Shown here in pieces: positions 1 to 9,825 of a DNA stretch of 64,000 bases. The notes under the pieces are model-generated. The model was not told the origin of the DNA. It was given only the letters and a program-made list of their open reading frames with translations, and did not search any database. The stretch covers positions 62,001-126,000 of the forward strand of contig CBDCBG010000006.1 in the NCBI GenBank assembly GCA_965214325.1, in the 5' to 3' direction. This stretch comes from JAJEFO01 sp965214325. Its GTDB lineage: Bacteria; Pseudomonadota; Alphaproteobacteria; Rhodobacterales; Rhodobacteraceae. Both the position numbers and the translations under genes were made by a program. Within the stretch, counting starts at the first letter, position 1, and each line of letters begins with the position of its first letter.

Positions 1-12
1 CAGCAGGACCGC

Positions 13-645
13 CTACTTGCCCTGGAAGTTCCTGCTGTCCTTGATCTGGTCCCAGGCCCAGACGACTTCAGAGAGCTGTTCTTCATGACCTCGGTCGCCG
101 CCGTTCATGTCCGGATGAAGAATCTTTATCAAGGCCTTGTAGGATTTGCGGATTTCGGCTCTGGTCCAATGTTCCTTCGCTTCGAGTATATCAAGTGCGC
201 GCCGTTCGGTCGGAAGAAGCCTTCGTGATCCCGTGATCGATTTCCCCGGGTTCTGCGTGGCGTTTTCGCCCAGGATCTGATGCGGGTCGTCAACGCCGAG
301 CCGCGACCATGCGCGGGCCTCCTCGCCATCCTTGCCGAACGGCTTGGTTTCGCGCTCCCAGACCCGATCCCTGTCAATCTGCTCGGCCATCTCCTCCTCG
401 GTGTGGCCGTGAAAGAAGTTCCACTTCAGGTTGTACACCCGCACATGCTCCTTGCAGAACCAGTAGAACTCATCGAGATCGTCCGGGGACTTGGGCGCGC
501 GGTACTGCCCGGTGTTCGTGCAGCCCGAGTGCTGGCATTGCCGGTTCGACGTCTCGAACGCGCCTGACATGCCGCGTCGCGTGCGCGACCGATTCTTCTT
601 GTCCGTAGACACGCTGAGATCAAATCCAAACGGATCCTTGGCCAT
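13..645 (-). CDS. J-domain (DnaJ-like) protein
   Basis: Protein of 210 residues. The C-terminal third is a J domain with helix II/III features and the HPD tripeptide in 'KILHPDMNGGDRG'. The N-terminal part has a Cys/His pattern (CQHSGC, then FCKEH) that may bind metal. The start was set at the ATG at 645 because the protein reads MAKDPFGFDL from there; the open frame upstream overlaps the divergent bolA gene. J-domain proteins stimulate Hsp70 ATPase, but the client of this short form is unknown. It is divergent from bolA with 66 bp between the starts, a pairing seen in many alphaproteobacteria. Confidence 0.85.
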   Translation of the reverse strand: MAKDPFGFDLSVSTDKKNRSRTRRGMSGAFETSNRQCQHSGCTNTGQYRAPKSPDDLDEFYWFCKEHVRVYNLKWNFFHGHTEEEMAEQIDRDRVWERETKPFGKDGEEARAWSRLGVDDPHQILGENATQNPGKSITGSRRLLPTERRALDILEAKEHWTRAEIRKSYKALIKILHPDMNGGDRGHEEQLSEVVWAWDQIKDSRNFQGK

Positions 646-711
646 ATGCCGTATGCCTTTCCGACTCGGATCGAAGAGTCTAGCTTCTTGGCCAGCGGAT
701 TGAAGAGGCAA

Positions 712-978
712 ATGAAAATAATGCGCGTTGAGGAAGAAATTCGCCAGAAGCTTGCAGCTGCGTTTGCGCCGCGTGAGCTCGAGGTCAGGGACGAAAGCGA
801 AAGCCATCGCGGACATGCCGGCTACCAGGAGGGCGGGCAGAGCCATTTCGCGGTTCGGATTGCGTCGGACGCGTTCAAGGGGCAGGGCCGGATTGCACGG
901 CACCGTTCGGTTCACAAGGCATTGGGACCGGACCTGATCGGCCGCATTCACGCGCTTGCGCTCAAGATCGAGGATTAG
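712..978 (+). CDS. bolA: BolA family protein
   Basis: 88 residues, the usual BolA length. The class-II KH-like fold signature is visible: 'VRDESESHRGHAG' near the N terminus, then 'SHFAVRIASDAFKG' and 'RHRSVHKAL'. BolA proteins pair with monothiol glutaredoxins in iron-sulfur handling and can bind DNA. The ATG at 712 follows GAAGAGG at 702-708; the next in-frame ATG at 721 would also fit that site. It is divergent from the J-domain gene and convergent with gatB. Confidence 0.88.
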   Translation: MKIMRVEEEIRQKLAAAFAPRELEVRDESESHRGHAGYQEGGQSHFAVRIASDAFKGQGRIARHRSVHKALGPDLIGRIHALALKIED

Positions 979-1034
979 GCGAGACCTCGGGGACAGGCCG
1001 GCGCGACCGGTGCAAACCGAATCCTGCGGGCCCG

Positions 1035-2546
1035 CTAGAGTCCGAGCTTCTTCGTGACCAGTTCGTTCACCGCCCTCGGATTCGCCTTGCCGCCCGTCGC
1101 CTTCATGACCTGCCCGACGAACCAGCCTGCAAGCTTGGGGTTGTCCCTGGCCATTTCAGCCTGGCCGGGATTGTCTGCAAAGACCCTGCTCACGGCCTCT
1201 TCGATGGCCCCTGTGTCGGTGACCTGCTTCATGCCGCGGGTCTCCACGATCTCGGCCGGATCGCCGCCATCCGACCAAGTAATGTCGAAGAGTTCCTTTG
1301 CGATCTTTCCCGAGATGTCGCCCTGTTCGATCAGGTCGAGGATGGTTCCGAGCCGTGCCGCCGAGACCGGGCTGGCGGCAATGTCCAGATCGTGCTTCCT
1401 CAGACGGCCGAAGAGCTCGTTGATGACCCAGTTCGCCGCTGTCTTTCCGTCGCGCCCCTTGGCCGCTTCCTCGAAGTAGGTCGCGGAATCCACGTCTGCC
1501 GTCAGGACGCCGGCATCGTATTCGGTCATCCCGTACTCGGCGACGAAACGAGCCTTTTTCGCGTCGGGAAGCTCGGGCAGGGTTTCCCTGATGCTGTCAA
1601 CCCATGACCGCTCGATCTCAAGCGGCAGGAGATCGGGGCAGGGGAAGTAGCGGTAGTCATGGGCCTCCTCCTTCGAACGCATGGACCTGGTCTCGCCCTT
1701 GTCGGGATCATAGAGCCGCGTTTCCTGCTCGACGCTGCCGCCGTCCTCCAGGGTCCGTATCTGGCGGCGAGCCTCGGACTCGATTGCCTGCTGGATGAAT
1801 CGCATCGAGTTCATGTTCTTGACTTCGCAGCGTGTGCCGAGAACGCCGTGATCCCCGGATGCAAGGTAGGCTTCATGGTCGCCAGGGCGGCACACGCTGA
1901 TGTTGACATCGGCCCGGAGGTTGCCGTTCTGCATGTTGCCGTCACAGGTGCCGAGATAGCGCAGGATCTGGCGCAGCTTTCCGACATAGGCTGCCGCCTC
2001 CTCTGGGCTGCGGACATCCGGTCTCGAGACGATTTCCATCAGGGCGACGCCGGTCCGGTTGAGATCCACGAAGGACGAATCGGGATCCATGTCATGGATG
2101 GATTTCCCGGCATCCTGTTCGAGATGAATGCGCTCGATGCGCACCTTTCGCGCAATCCCCGGCGCAAGATCGACAAGGATCTCTCCCTCCCCCACGATCG
2201 GATGGTAGAGCTGGCTGATCTGGTACCCCTGAGGCAGGTCGGGATAGAAGTAGTTCTTGCGGTCGAAGGCGCTCACAAGATTGATCTCGGCGTTGAGCCC
2301 GAGGCCGGTACGCACCGCCTGGGCCACGCAGAACTCGTTGATGACCGGCAGCATTCCCGGCATTGCGGCGTCGACGAAGGAAACGTTCGAGTTCGGCTCG
2401 GCGCCGAATTCGGTCGAGGCGCCGGAAAAGAGCTTCGAAGTCGATGCAACCTGTGCATGGACCTCAAGGCCGATCACGATTTCCCAGGGTCCGGAGTCGC
2501 CAGTGATGATCTTGGGTTCCGGAGAGTCGTAGGCCAGGTCAAGCAT
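1035..2546 (-). CDS. gatB: Aspartyl/glutamyl-tRNA amidotransferase subunit B
   Basis: 503 residues, full length. The catalytic GatB domain begins with 'WEIVIGLEVHAQV' and continues through 'NYFYPDLPQGYQISQ' and 'EQDAGKS', both family hallmarks. The C-terminal YqeY/tail domain ends 'NPRAVNELVTKKLGL'. In the GatCAB complex it phosphorylates and amidates Glu-tRNA(Gln) or Asp-tRNA(Asn) in the cytoplasm. No gatA or gatC is present here, which is common in this class. It is convergent with bolA. Confidence 0.96.
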   Translation of the reverse strand: MLDLAYDSPEPKIITGDSGPWEIVIGLEVHAQVASTSKLFSGASTEFGAEPNSNVSFVDAAMPGMLPVINEFCVAQAVRTGLGLNAEINLVSAFDRKNYFYPDLPQGYQISQLYHPIVGEGEILVDLAPGIARKVRIERIHLEQDAGKSIHDMDPDSSFVDLNRTGVALMEIVSRPDVRSPEEAAAYVGKLRQILRYLGTCDGNMQNGNLRADVNISVCRPGDHEAYLASGDHGVLGTRCEVKNMNSMRFIQQAIESEARRQIRTLEDGGSVEQETRLYDPDKGETRSMRSKEEAHDYRYFPCPDLLPLEIERSWVDSIRETLPELPDAKKARFVAEYGMTEYDAGVLTADVDSATYFEEAAKGRDGKTAANWVINELFGRLRKHDLDIAASPVSAARLGTILDLIEQGDISGKIAKELFDITWSDGGDPAEIVETRGMKQVTDTGAIEEAVSRVFADNPGQAEMARDNPKLAGWFVGQVMKATGGKANPRAVNELVTKKLGL

Positions 2547-2721
2547 CGTGAATGCGTCCTCGGATTGGGTCCGGGTGCGTTCTAGGAAACGTCGCTCCAG
2601 CCTTCAAGCTGGAATGAACGTTGATCGTCCAAGCCGGCAGGAACCCGATCGCTGCGAGGCAGGGCGCGATCAGGTGCGCGAGCGCATGACGTTGCGGCCG
2701 AACACGGAACGGGCAGGAGGT

Positions 2722-3582
2722 CTATCGAACCCAGCTTGGAATCCGGGTGCTTTGCACAAGCGACACGGTTGGCGCATGCCTCCCGCCAAGCGCCAGCGCC
2801 GCCTTCTTCATGACCTCGATCGCCTCTTCCGACTTTGAAGGCAGGGCGGCGGGCGAGATCGGTTCGCCGATCCTCAATCGATAGGGCTGACGGTCCTTGT
2901 TGAGGGTCTCGTAGAACAACGTGATGTCGCGGAGTGTCGGATGAATGAGGTCGAAGAGGTAGAAGAGCGCGGAATTCCGTGCCTGGATGTGCAAGGGTAT
3001 CACGGGCAGGTCGAACTTGCGTGCGATCATGGCCGCTGAAGGCATCCAGTCGCGCTCGTGGAGCTTCAGGCCGCGCCGCTTTGCGAGCCGTCCCGACGGG
3101 AAGATCACGCCGATGCGTCCGGCACTGATCGCGGTGCGGGTGTATTCCAGGGTTTCGCGGGTCTTGGCGCGGGTCCTCCTGTCGAGGCGCCATTCGACCG
3201 GGGCGATAATGCTCTGAAACTGTGGAAGAAGGCGCAGGATGTCCGAATTCGTATAGATGAACAGGTCGGGCCTGATCGGGGAGATGGAGTGATACAGCAT
3301 GATCCCATCCGCGATTCCGGTCGGGTGGTTGGCGACGATCAGGGCCGGGCCCTGTCGCGGCAGGTTGTCGAGGCCTGCAACCTCAAGGTCTCGGGCAAGG
3401 AGGCCGGCCACATGATGCATGATCCGCTCCGCCGGCCAGGGATCATAGAGTTCGCCGAGCGCAATGGTCCTGTGGTAGCTCAGGAGCGCCGTGAGAGCGT
3501 GACGGGACAGCGCGGCAAATTGAGTTTCCCGGAAGAGCCACGGAGCACGTTCCGCGATTAGGGGATCAAGGCGCTCTTTCAT
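2722..3582 (-). CDS. Lysophospholipid (1-acylglycerol-3-phosphate) acyltransferase family protein
   Basis: 286 residues. The PlsC-like acyltransferase block 'ALIVANHPTGIADG' holds the catalytic His and Asp (spacing H-x5-D rather than the usual x4). The second block 'GVIFPSGRLAKRRGLKLHE' resembles the phosphate-binding PSG motif. The family transfers acyl groups to lysophospholipids or similar acceptors at the inner membrane. There is no clear transmembrane segment. It stands alone between gatB and pepN, so substrate cannot be inferred. Confidence 0.8.
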   Translation of the reverse strand: MKERLDPLIAERAPWLFRETQFAALSRHALTALLSYHRTIALGELYDPWPAERIMHHVAGLLARDLEVAGLDNLPRQGPALIVANHPTGIADGIMLYHSISPIRPDLFIYTNSDILRLLPQFQSIIAPVEWRLDRRTRAKTRETLEYTRTAISAGRIGVIFPSGRLAKRRGLKLHERDWMPSAAMIARKFDLPVIPLHIQARNSALFYLFDLIHPTLRDITLFYETLNKDRQPYRLRIGEPISPAALPSKSEEAIEVMKKAALALGGRHAPTVSLVQSTRIPSWVR

Positions 3583-3764
3583 GACCCAAGTTCAATCTGA
3601 CTTCCGCTACAGAACCATGGCACGTTCTTGCACAGGCGATGCAATGCCCCCAACCGAAGTGCATCGGGATTGGCGGGTTTCCGCAAGGATACACGATTCT
3701 TTCCGCGCATTCCACATTCAGTTGCTCATGACGAGGATGTGAATTGGGCCGGCCGGCGAGCGGA

Positions 3765-6362
3765 TCACCCGCCGAGAATCCTGGACACGATCTCTCCAAG
3801 ATCCCGGCTGGGGTCCTTTAGGAGGCGCTTCAGGGCTCGGGCCATCATGTCCTGGCGCTCCTCGTCGAAGAGATGCCTAGTTTCGAACGCCGTGGCCGTG
3901 CGCGCGGCGATCTGGGGATTCACCGGATCAAGCCTGCCGAGCCAGCCGGCGACCAGTTCGTATCCTGCGCCCGACGGGTGGTGAAACGCGGACAATGTCG
4001 CGGCAAACGCGCCGATCACGGCCCGAAATCGGTTGGGCCTCTTCCAGTTGAACAGCGAATGCCTGGAAAGCTCCCTGGCGGCGGCTAGCGCCGCGTCCGG
4101 ACCGGCTTCAAGGATCTGGATCGAAAACCACTTGTCCAGAACATCCGGGTCGTCTTTCCAGCGCTCGAAGAAGGCGGCAAGCTCCTCGTCGGCTTCGCTG
4201 GCGCGGACCAACGTTCGAAGCGCTCCGAGCGTCTCTGTCATGTTGCCCGCGTCGGCAAAGACCTCGCGCGCGCGGCCAGGCCCCTCCACCCGAACCAGGG
4301 CCGAAAGCGAAGCGAGGCGCAATGCACGCCGGCCAGCATCCCTCGAATCCGGGCGATAGGGTCCCGGCACTTCCATCTCCTGAAACAGCCGGGCGAAAGT
4401 GGAGTGCAGGTGTTCGGCAATGACTGTCCGCATCGCCTGGCGGCAGTCGTGGATGCGCATCGGGTCCGGGACCTGCCCTTCGTCGCGGACCGCGCGGAGA
4501 GTGTCCTCTTCCGACGGCAGGTCGAGCGCTGCCGCGCGGAAGGCCGGGTCAAGCGAGTCGTTTGACAGAAGCTGTCCGAGAACGTCGAGGTATTCACGGC
4601 CCGGCTCCGTGCCGCTTGTCACCATCTTGGTGAGCTCTTCCCTGGCCTGCAGCCGTCCGGCTTCCCAGCGGCTGAACGGGTCCGGGTCATGCGCCAGGAT
4701 TGTCAGGCGCTCGGTTTCGGACATCCGTCGTTCCAGGATAACCGGAGCAGAAAAGTCGCGGTTCAACGAGAGGATGGGCGCGCCGTTCGCGGCGGTCCCA
4801 GGAGCGTCCAGATGGGAGTCGGATCCTGTCCAGCCGTGTCCTGGCGCGAAATCCCAGCTCCCCAGCTCCGAATTGAGTTCCAGGATTTCGGTGTCCGCGA
4901 TCTGCGTGCCGTCCGGATCCAGCACGCCGACCGCGAAAGGGATCGGGAGCGGACGCTTCCCCGGCTGACCGGGGGTGGGGGGCGTTCGTTGGCGGAGCGT
5001 CAGCTTCAGGCGGTCTCCGTCCCAATGCCAGGAGATGGCGATGCGCGGCGTGCCGGACTGGCCCCACCAGCGTTCGAAGCCATCGAGTGCATCGCCCGCG
5101 ACCTCCACGAAGCAGGCAAAGAAGTCATCGATCGTTGCGGCCTTGCCGTCATGTCGCCCGAAAAATGTCTGAAGCGCACATTCGTAAGCCGCGTCGCCCA
5201 CAAGCGTCTTCAGCATGCGAATGACCTCGGCACCCTTTTCGTAGACGGTTGCGGTGTAGAAATTGTTGATTTCGATATAGCTTTCCGGCCGAACGGGATG
5301 CGCGAGCGGGCCGTTGTCCTCCCTGAACTGCCTTGAGCGCAATGCCATGACATCGTCAATGCGCTTGATGGCACGGCCTCTCACGTCGCCGGAGAACTGC
5401 TGGTCCCGAAACACGGTCAGCCCTTCCTTGAGGCAGAGCTGGAACCAGTCGCGGCAGGTGATCCGGTTGCCGGTCCAGTTGTGGAAATACTCGTGCGCAA
5501 CAATGCTCTCGATCGCTTCGAAGTCGCGGTCGGTTGCGGTTTCGGACGAGGCAAGGACGTATTTCGAGTTGAATATGTTGAGGCCCTTGTTCTCCATCGC
5601 GCCGGCATTGAAGTTGTCGACCGCGACCAGGTTGAAGACGTCGAGGTCGTAGACGCGGCCATATGCGCGTTCGTCCCATTCCATTGCGCGCTTGAGGCTT
5701 TCCAATGCATAGGCGCAGCGGTGCTCGTCGCCGGGCCGGACCCAGATGTTGAGGTCTATGTCGCGGCCATCCGGAGTCCGGTGCCGGCCGCGATGTGCGA
5801 CGAGATTCCCTGCAACCAGCGCGAAGAGGTATGACGGCTTGGGCCACGGGTCGCGCCATTCCGTCCAGCCGCTGCCTTCCGCGACAGGGTTGCCGTTCGA
5901 GAGCAAGACGGGCAGGTCACTTTCCAAGCGAACGTCGAAGGGCGCCAAGACGTCAGGACGATCCGGGAAGTAGGTGATCTTTCGGAAGCCTTCCGCCTCG
6001 CATTGCGTGCAGAACAGCCCGTCCGAATGGTAAAGGCCTTCAAGTTCGGAATTGGCGTCCGGGTCTATCTCGACCTCGCAGTCCCATGTGAAGGCCCGTT
6101 CCGGGACAGCCGCGGTCAGGCCGATTTCATCGAGGCACGGGCGCGCCGGCTGGCCGTCAATCTCTGCGTGGATGAGACGCAGGCCCTCGCCGTCGAGGCG
6201 AAAGGTTCGGTCGCCTGCCTCGGGGTTCGGCGCAAACGCGATGCGCGAAATGACCCGGGTTGCTTTCGAATCAAGCCGGAACGTCAGATTGACCGAGTCC
6301 ACCAGCCAGGATGGTGGCCGGTAGTCGGCGAGGCGCACAATCTGCGGGCTGCTGTCGTTCAT
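3765..6362 (-). CDS. pepN: Aminopeptidase N (M1 family)
   Basis: 865 residues, typical of bacterial alpha-type PepN. GAMEN is at residues 254-258. The zinc site HEYFH is at 290-294 with the third ligand Glu313. The rest matches the Ig-like and helical C-terminal (DUF3458) regions of this group. It removes N-terminal residues from peptides in the cytoplasm. No signal peptide is seen. It is a single gene; the 182 bp before the acyltransferase gene hold nothing recognisable. Confidence 0.95.
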   Translation of the reverse strand: MNDSSPQIVRLADYRPPSWLVDSVNLTFRLDSKATRVISRIAFAPNPEAGDRTFRLDGEGLRLIHAEIDGQPARPCLDEIGLTAAVPERAFTWDCEVEIDPDANSELEGLYHSDGLFCTQCEAEGFRKITYFPDRPDVLAPFDVRLESDLPVLLSNGNPVAEGSGWTEWRDPWPKPSYLFALVAGNLVAHRGRHRTPDGRDIDLNIWVRPGDEHRCAYALESLKRAMEWDERAYGRVYDLDVFNLVAVDNFNAGAMENKGLNIFNSKYVLASSETATDRDFEAIESIVAHEYFHNWTGNRITCRDWFQLCLKEGLTVFRDQQFSGDVRGRAIKRIDDVMALRSRQFREDNGPLAHPVRPESYIEINNFYTATVYEKGAEVIRMLKTLVGDAAYECALQTFFGRHDGKAATIDDFFACFVEVAGDALDGFERWWGQSGTPRIAISWHWDGDRLKLTLRQRTPPTPGQPGKRPLPIPFAVGVLDPDGTQIADTEILELNSELGSWDFAPGHGWTGSDSHLDAPGTAANGAPILSLNRDFSAPVILERRMSETERLTILAHDPDPFSRWEAGRLQAREELTKMVTSGTEPGREYLDVLGQLLSNDSLDPAFRAAALDLPSEEDTLRAVRDEGQVPDPMRIHDCRQAMRTVIAEHLHSTFARLFQEMEVPGPYRPDSRDAGRRALRLASLSALVRVEGPGRAREVFADAGNMTETLGALRTLVRASEADEELAAFFERWKDDPDVLDKWFSIQILEAGPDAALAAARELSRHSLFNWKRPNRFRAVIGAFAATLSAFHHPSGAGYELVAGWLGRLDPVNPQIAARTATAFETRHLFDEERQDMMARALKRLLKDPSRDLGEIVSRILGG

Positions 6363-6472
6363 TGGCGCGATCCTGGCCGGTTGACGCGAGGGTTCATGTA
6401 GGGCGTAGCGAACAGGCGATCAACGCCGGGCTCTTCGGCGATGCACATTTCTGAAGGTGATCCGGTTCGTGC

Positions 6473-6835
6473 ATGCGGCAGGCATGCAGGTCGGTCTCCG
6501 CCATTTTGATTCGCTCACGCTTGACCGGCACTCCCGTTCTGCTGTTGTTCACGGCACTGTCTGCCTTGAATGCAAGGGAGCGGCGGGCCACGGTCTGTTT
6601 CGCCCTGGCCAGCATTCTGCATGTTCTGGGCGTGATGGTTCCGACGATGACTGTCAATGTGCCGCTGAACGAGGCGTTGGCGCTGGTCGATGCGCCGCTT
6701 GGCCCCGTCGGAGCGCAGGAAACCTGGCGGAAATACTCCGGCGCATGGCAGTCCTGGAACACGATCCGCGCGGTGCCCGCGGGCTGCGTCCTCGCCTTGG
6801 CGGGATGGAGCCCCTCGGGCAGCCGACTTGGCTGA
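6473..6835 (+). pseudogene. DUF1772-like membrane protein remnant
   Basis: The open frame reads 'TVCFALASILHVLGVMVPTM' followed by 'TVNVPLNEALA' and 'WRKYSGAWQSWNTIR', a pattern characteristic of the DUF1772/anthrone oxygenase-like family. The usual N-terminal transmembrane segment (about 50 residues) is absent and the C terminus runs into unrelated residues, so this looks like a decayed copy. The gap 6363-7144 holds nothing else that I recognise. Confidence 0.45.
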
Positions 6836-7144
6836 CTCGGTGTAGTCGGATAGCGCGCGCCGCCAGTTCGGTGAGTTCCACGAACACCGGGATGTCGTTG
6901 CGACGGCGACGCCAGCGCCCTTTGCCCAGGAGAACCGACGAGTGGCGGTTCTGCAACAGCATGACGTCCCCATCGAGATGCTCGGGAAGTCCAGGGACTC
7001 AAGTCATCCTGTCCAGGGGTGCGAGGCGGAATGGTTCGGGCAAGCGGTTGCATGGGGTTGCATGCGGGGGACTTGTGCCGATACGGCATGCCGTATTAGA
7101 TGGCGCGGGTGGCGCGCCGCGCATTCTTGTCCTGGGAGGAAGCG

Positions 7145-7921
7145 ATGCCCTTGCCCGTCGTTGGGATCATCGGCAATGCACATCTCATAAGCCGCGAATA
7201 CCCCGTTCATTCGGGAGGGCGCATGATTTCCGTTGCGATTCGGGATGTGTCCGGGGCCATGCCGCTGATCGTGCCGGCGGATCCTGAACTGGTTACCGTT
7301 GCAGAACTGAAGTCAGTCTGCGACGGGTTCCTGTTTCCGGGCGGACGCGCGAACGTGCACCCAGAAGAATACGGAGAGGAACCGACGAGGGCTCATGGCG
7401 ACTTTGACCGCGCCCGAGACAGGATCACCTTGCCGTTGATTCGCGAATGCGTGGCTGCAGGCCAACCGGTTCTTGCGATCTGCCGCGGATTCCAGGAGTT
7501 GAACACGGCGATGGGCGGGTCGCTCCATCCCGAGATACGGGAATTGCCGGGCCGCATGAATCACAGGATGCCCCCCGACGGGACCCTGGACGAGAAGTTC
7601 GAGCTTCGCCACGAGGTGATGCTCACCGAGGGTGGCGTTTTCCATCGATTGTTCGGTGCCACGACGGTTCTGACCAACACGCTTCACGGACAGGGCATCA
7701 AGGAAGTTGGCGAGAGGATTGTCATCGACGGGTGCGCGGAAGACGGCACCGAAGAGGCGATCCATGTCGAAGGCGCGCCGGGATTTGCGCTCGGCGTGCA
7801 GTGGCATCCGGAATACAGGGCGGCGGAAGATCCGGTCTCCCGTCCGCTGTTCGAGGCATTTGGCGATGCGGTCCGTCGCTGGGCCGCAGGGGAGAGGCCG
7901 GGACTGCTCAGAAGCGCCTAG
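7145..7921 (+). CDS. Gamma-glutamyl-gamma-aminobutyrate hydrolase family (peptidase C26)
   Basis: 258 residues. It is a class I glutamine amidotransferase-like fold with the nucleophile Cys in 'PVLAICRGFQELN' and the His-Glu pair in 'LGVQWHPEY'. Family members such as PuuD hydrolyse gamma-glutamyl-GABA in putrescine catabolism. The ATG at 7145 is preceded by GGGAGGA at 7134-7140. The next gene encodes a sugar isomerase-like protein, so a polyamine role is not supported by context. Confidence 0.85.
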   Translation: MPLPVVGIIGNAHLISREYPVHSGGRMISVAIRDVSGAMPLIVPADPELVTVAELKSVCDGFLFPGGRANVHPEEYGEEPTRAHGDFDRARDRITLPLIRECVAAGQPVLAICRGFQELNTAMGGSLHPEIRELPGRMNHRMPPDGTLDEKFELRHEVMLTEGGVFHRLFGATTVLTNTLHGQGIKEVGERIVIDGCAEDGTEEAIHVEGAPGFALGVQWHPEYRAAEDPVSRPLFEAFGDAVRRWAAGERPGLLRSA

Positions 7922-8048
7922 CGGCCTGCCAGACCTGTTCGGCGCTGTTCCCATGCAGTTCTGGACATCGCGCGAAGCCTTTGCAGGTCTGGACGCCGAG
8001 CGCTCAAGCTGTCACGAATTGCATGACTTACTTGCCTCGGAGAAGCAG

Positions 8049-8741
8049 ATGAAGCGCTCTCGCATCAATGACATCATTGCAAGCGCGGACGAGATGATGC
8101 GCTCGTTCGGCTTTGCGTTGCCGCCGTTCGCCTATTGGAGGCCGGAAGAGTTTCGCGCCCGTGTGCACGAGGGGTCGGCGAAGCGCATTGCCGACGCGCG
8201 TCTCGGCTGGGACATTACGGATTACGGGCAGGGGGAGTTCGACAAGCTCGGGCTCTTCCTGTTCACGTTGCGAAACGGCTTTCTTGCCGACCTGGAGCTC
8301 GGAAGGGGCATGGTCTACGCGGAGAAGCTGCTGATTAGCCGGCAAGACCAAGTCAGCCCGATGCATACACATGTCATCAAGTCCGAGGACATCATCAACC
8401 GGGCCGGCGCAATTCTGGCAGTTGAACTGTTTGGTTCTGATGCGGACGGAAACTTTGACGGGGAGAAGGGCGTCACTGTCCTCGCCGACGGGTTGGAACG
8501 CCGATTGCAGCCGGGCGAGGTCCTCCAATTGGCTCCGGGCGAGAGCGTCACGCTGAACCCTGGCGACTGGCATTCGTTCTGGGGCGATAACGGTGACGTC
8601 CTGATTGGCGAAGTCTCGACCGTGAACGATGACCTGACGGACAATGTCTTCCGTGAACCGATCGGGCGGTTTGCCGACATTGAGGAGGACCTTGCACCGT
8701 CGCATCTGCTGGTCAGCGACTACGACACCTGGTTTTCCTGA
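8049..8741 (+). CDS. D-lyxose ketol-isomerase family protein
   Basis: 230 residues, the normal length for this cupin-type isomerase. Metal ligands are visible as the two His and one Glu in 'SPMHTHVIKSEDIINR' and a later His in 'NPGDWHSFWG'. The family interconverts D-lyxose and D-xylulose (or mannose and fructose). The start at 8049 gives the family N terminus; the longer open frame overlaps the preceding gene. It may be cotranscribed with the C26 peptidase 127 bp upstream. Confidence 0.82.
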   Translation: MKRSRINDIIASADEMMRSFGFALPPFAYWRPEEFRARVHEGSAKRIADARLGWDITDYGQGEFDKLGLFLFTLRNGFLADLELGRGMVYAEKLLISRQDQVSPMHTHVIKSEDIINRAGAILAVELFGSDADGNFDGEKGVTVLADGLERRLQPGEVLQLAPGESVTLNPGDWHSFWGDNGDVLIGEVSTVNDDLTDNVFREPIGRFADIEEDLAPSHLLVSDYDTWFS

Positions 8742-8883
8742 AGCATGCGTCCTCGGCACTGCCACGCACGACGTCGTGCGAAATTCCAACGAGACCGGTT
8801 CTGCCGTTCTCGGAGCCTGGAGGAGCGTGAGCGAACGGGTTGGCCCGGCCTTTGGCGCGTCGCGCATCTTGAGCGTACAGGAT

Positions 8884-9149
8884 CAGACGTCCTGACCTCC
8901 TATGCTGAATCTTGCAACTTTCGTGAACCCTTTTTCCCGGATCTTGCCGACGGTTCTGAGGCTGAAACCCTTGTTTTCATGCTTCACCGCCAATGTCCGA
9001 GGCTTCAGCCCTCGTATTGGGGTTCATGGAATCTTGCTCGCTCACTACGCGCCAGGATTGCCGACAAATCTCCAAGCAGAGCTTGTTTGCCTGGATAAAA
9101 TGATCCTCACGGAACCCATGATTGCGCCCCGAGGTCAGGACATCTGAGG
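8884..9149 (+). mobile_element. MITE-like element, copy A
   Basis: A 266-bp sequence with imperfect 16-bp terminal inverted repeats: CAGACGTCCTGACCTC at the left, and GAGGTCAGGACATCTG at the right. A 5-bp direct repeat AGGAT flanks it (8879-8883 and 9150-9154). It aligns along its whole length with the reverse complement of 17434-17700. It carries no transposase, so it would need to be mobilised in trans. Confidence 0.8.
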
Positions 9150-9154
9150 ATGCC

Positions 9155-9825
9155 AGCATGATCCGAGTCAGGAAATCCTCGCGAGGCGGTCGAGCCGGGT
9201 GCCAAATCACCAGCGGGTCCACCGACGGGTCTCGTGAAGGCTTGCAATGAAAATTTTCCGTGCCCGGAGCATCGCCGGGCCTTGAACGGATATCTCGAAA
9301 TTCTCATGGTGCAGCAGGTCGCGCCAAGGGCGCGGCGGTCTTCGAGGATTGCGAACAATTTGCGGCGCGTCCTCGCCATGGTGATCGTGAGGCGGATGTT
9401 CCGCCAGTCCGGCTCGACGGTCCGGCCGCACTTCACGGTGGCCAGTCGTGCGGTCAGGCAAGTCATGATGCCGTTCATGATCTCAAGGCTTCAAGACGAC
9501 GGGGCGGATGTCACGAATGCGCATTGCTCGGGCATCCAGCGGCAGGTCGCTGCAAGGCGTCGGATGGACCGCCCTGCTGTCCGAACCTCGGGAGACGCGC
9601 GACGGCCGCGCAGTCATGATCGCGTCAGGAAGCGTGACATGCCTGGGAATGACATCTGGCTCAAGCCGCACCGAAGTTGTTGGAAACGCTCCCTGAATGG
9701 CTGTGCCTCATTCTCCTGTCAGATCGGTCACGTACAGATGCGGCACATGAAGCGGTTGTGCAAAGCGGGCGCGCCAACTAGACACGCCGGATGATGAAGC
9801 AGTCGTTGTGGACGGGGGACGGCCG
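9155..9825. other. Gap with no recognisable gene
   Basis: About 670 bp between MITE copy A and pntA. Several short open frames exist on both strands, but none shows a family motif, a convincing ribosome site or a likely composition. I see only the likely pntA leader at its right edge. Confidence 0.5.
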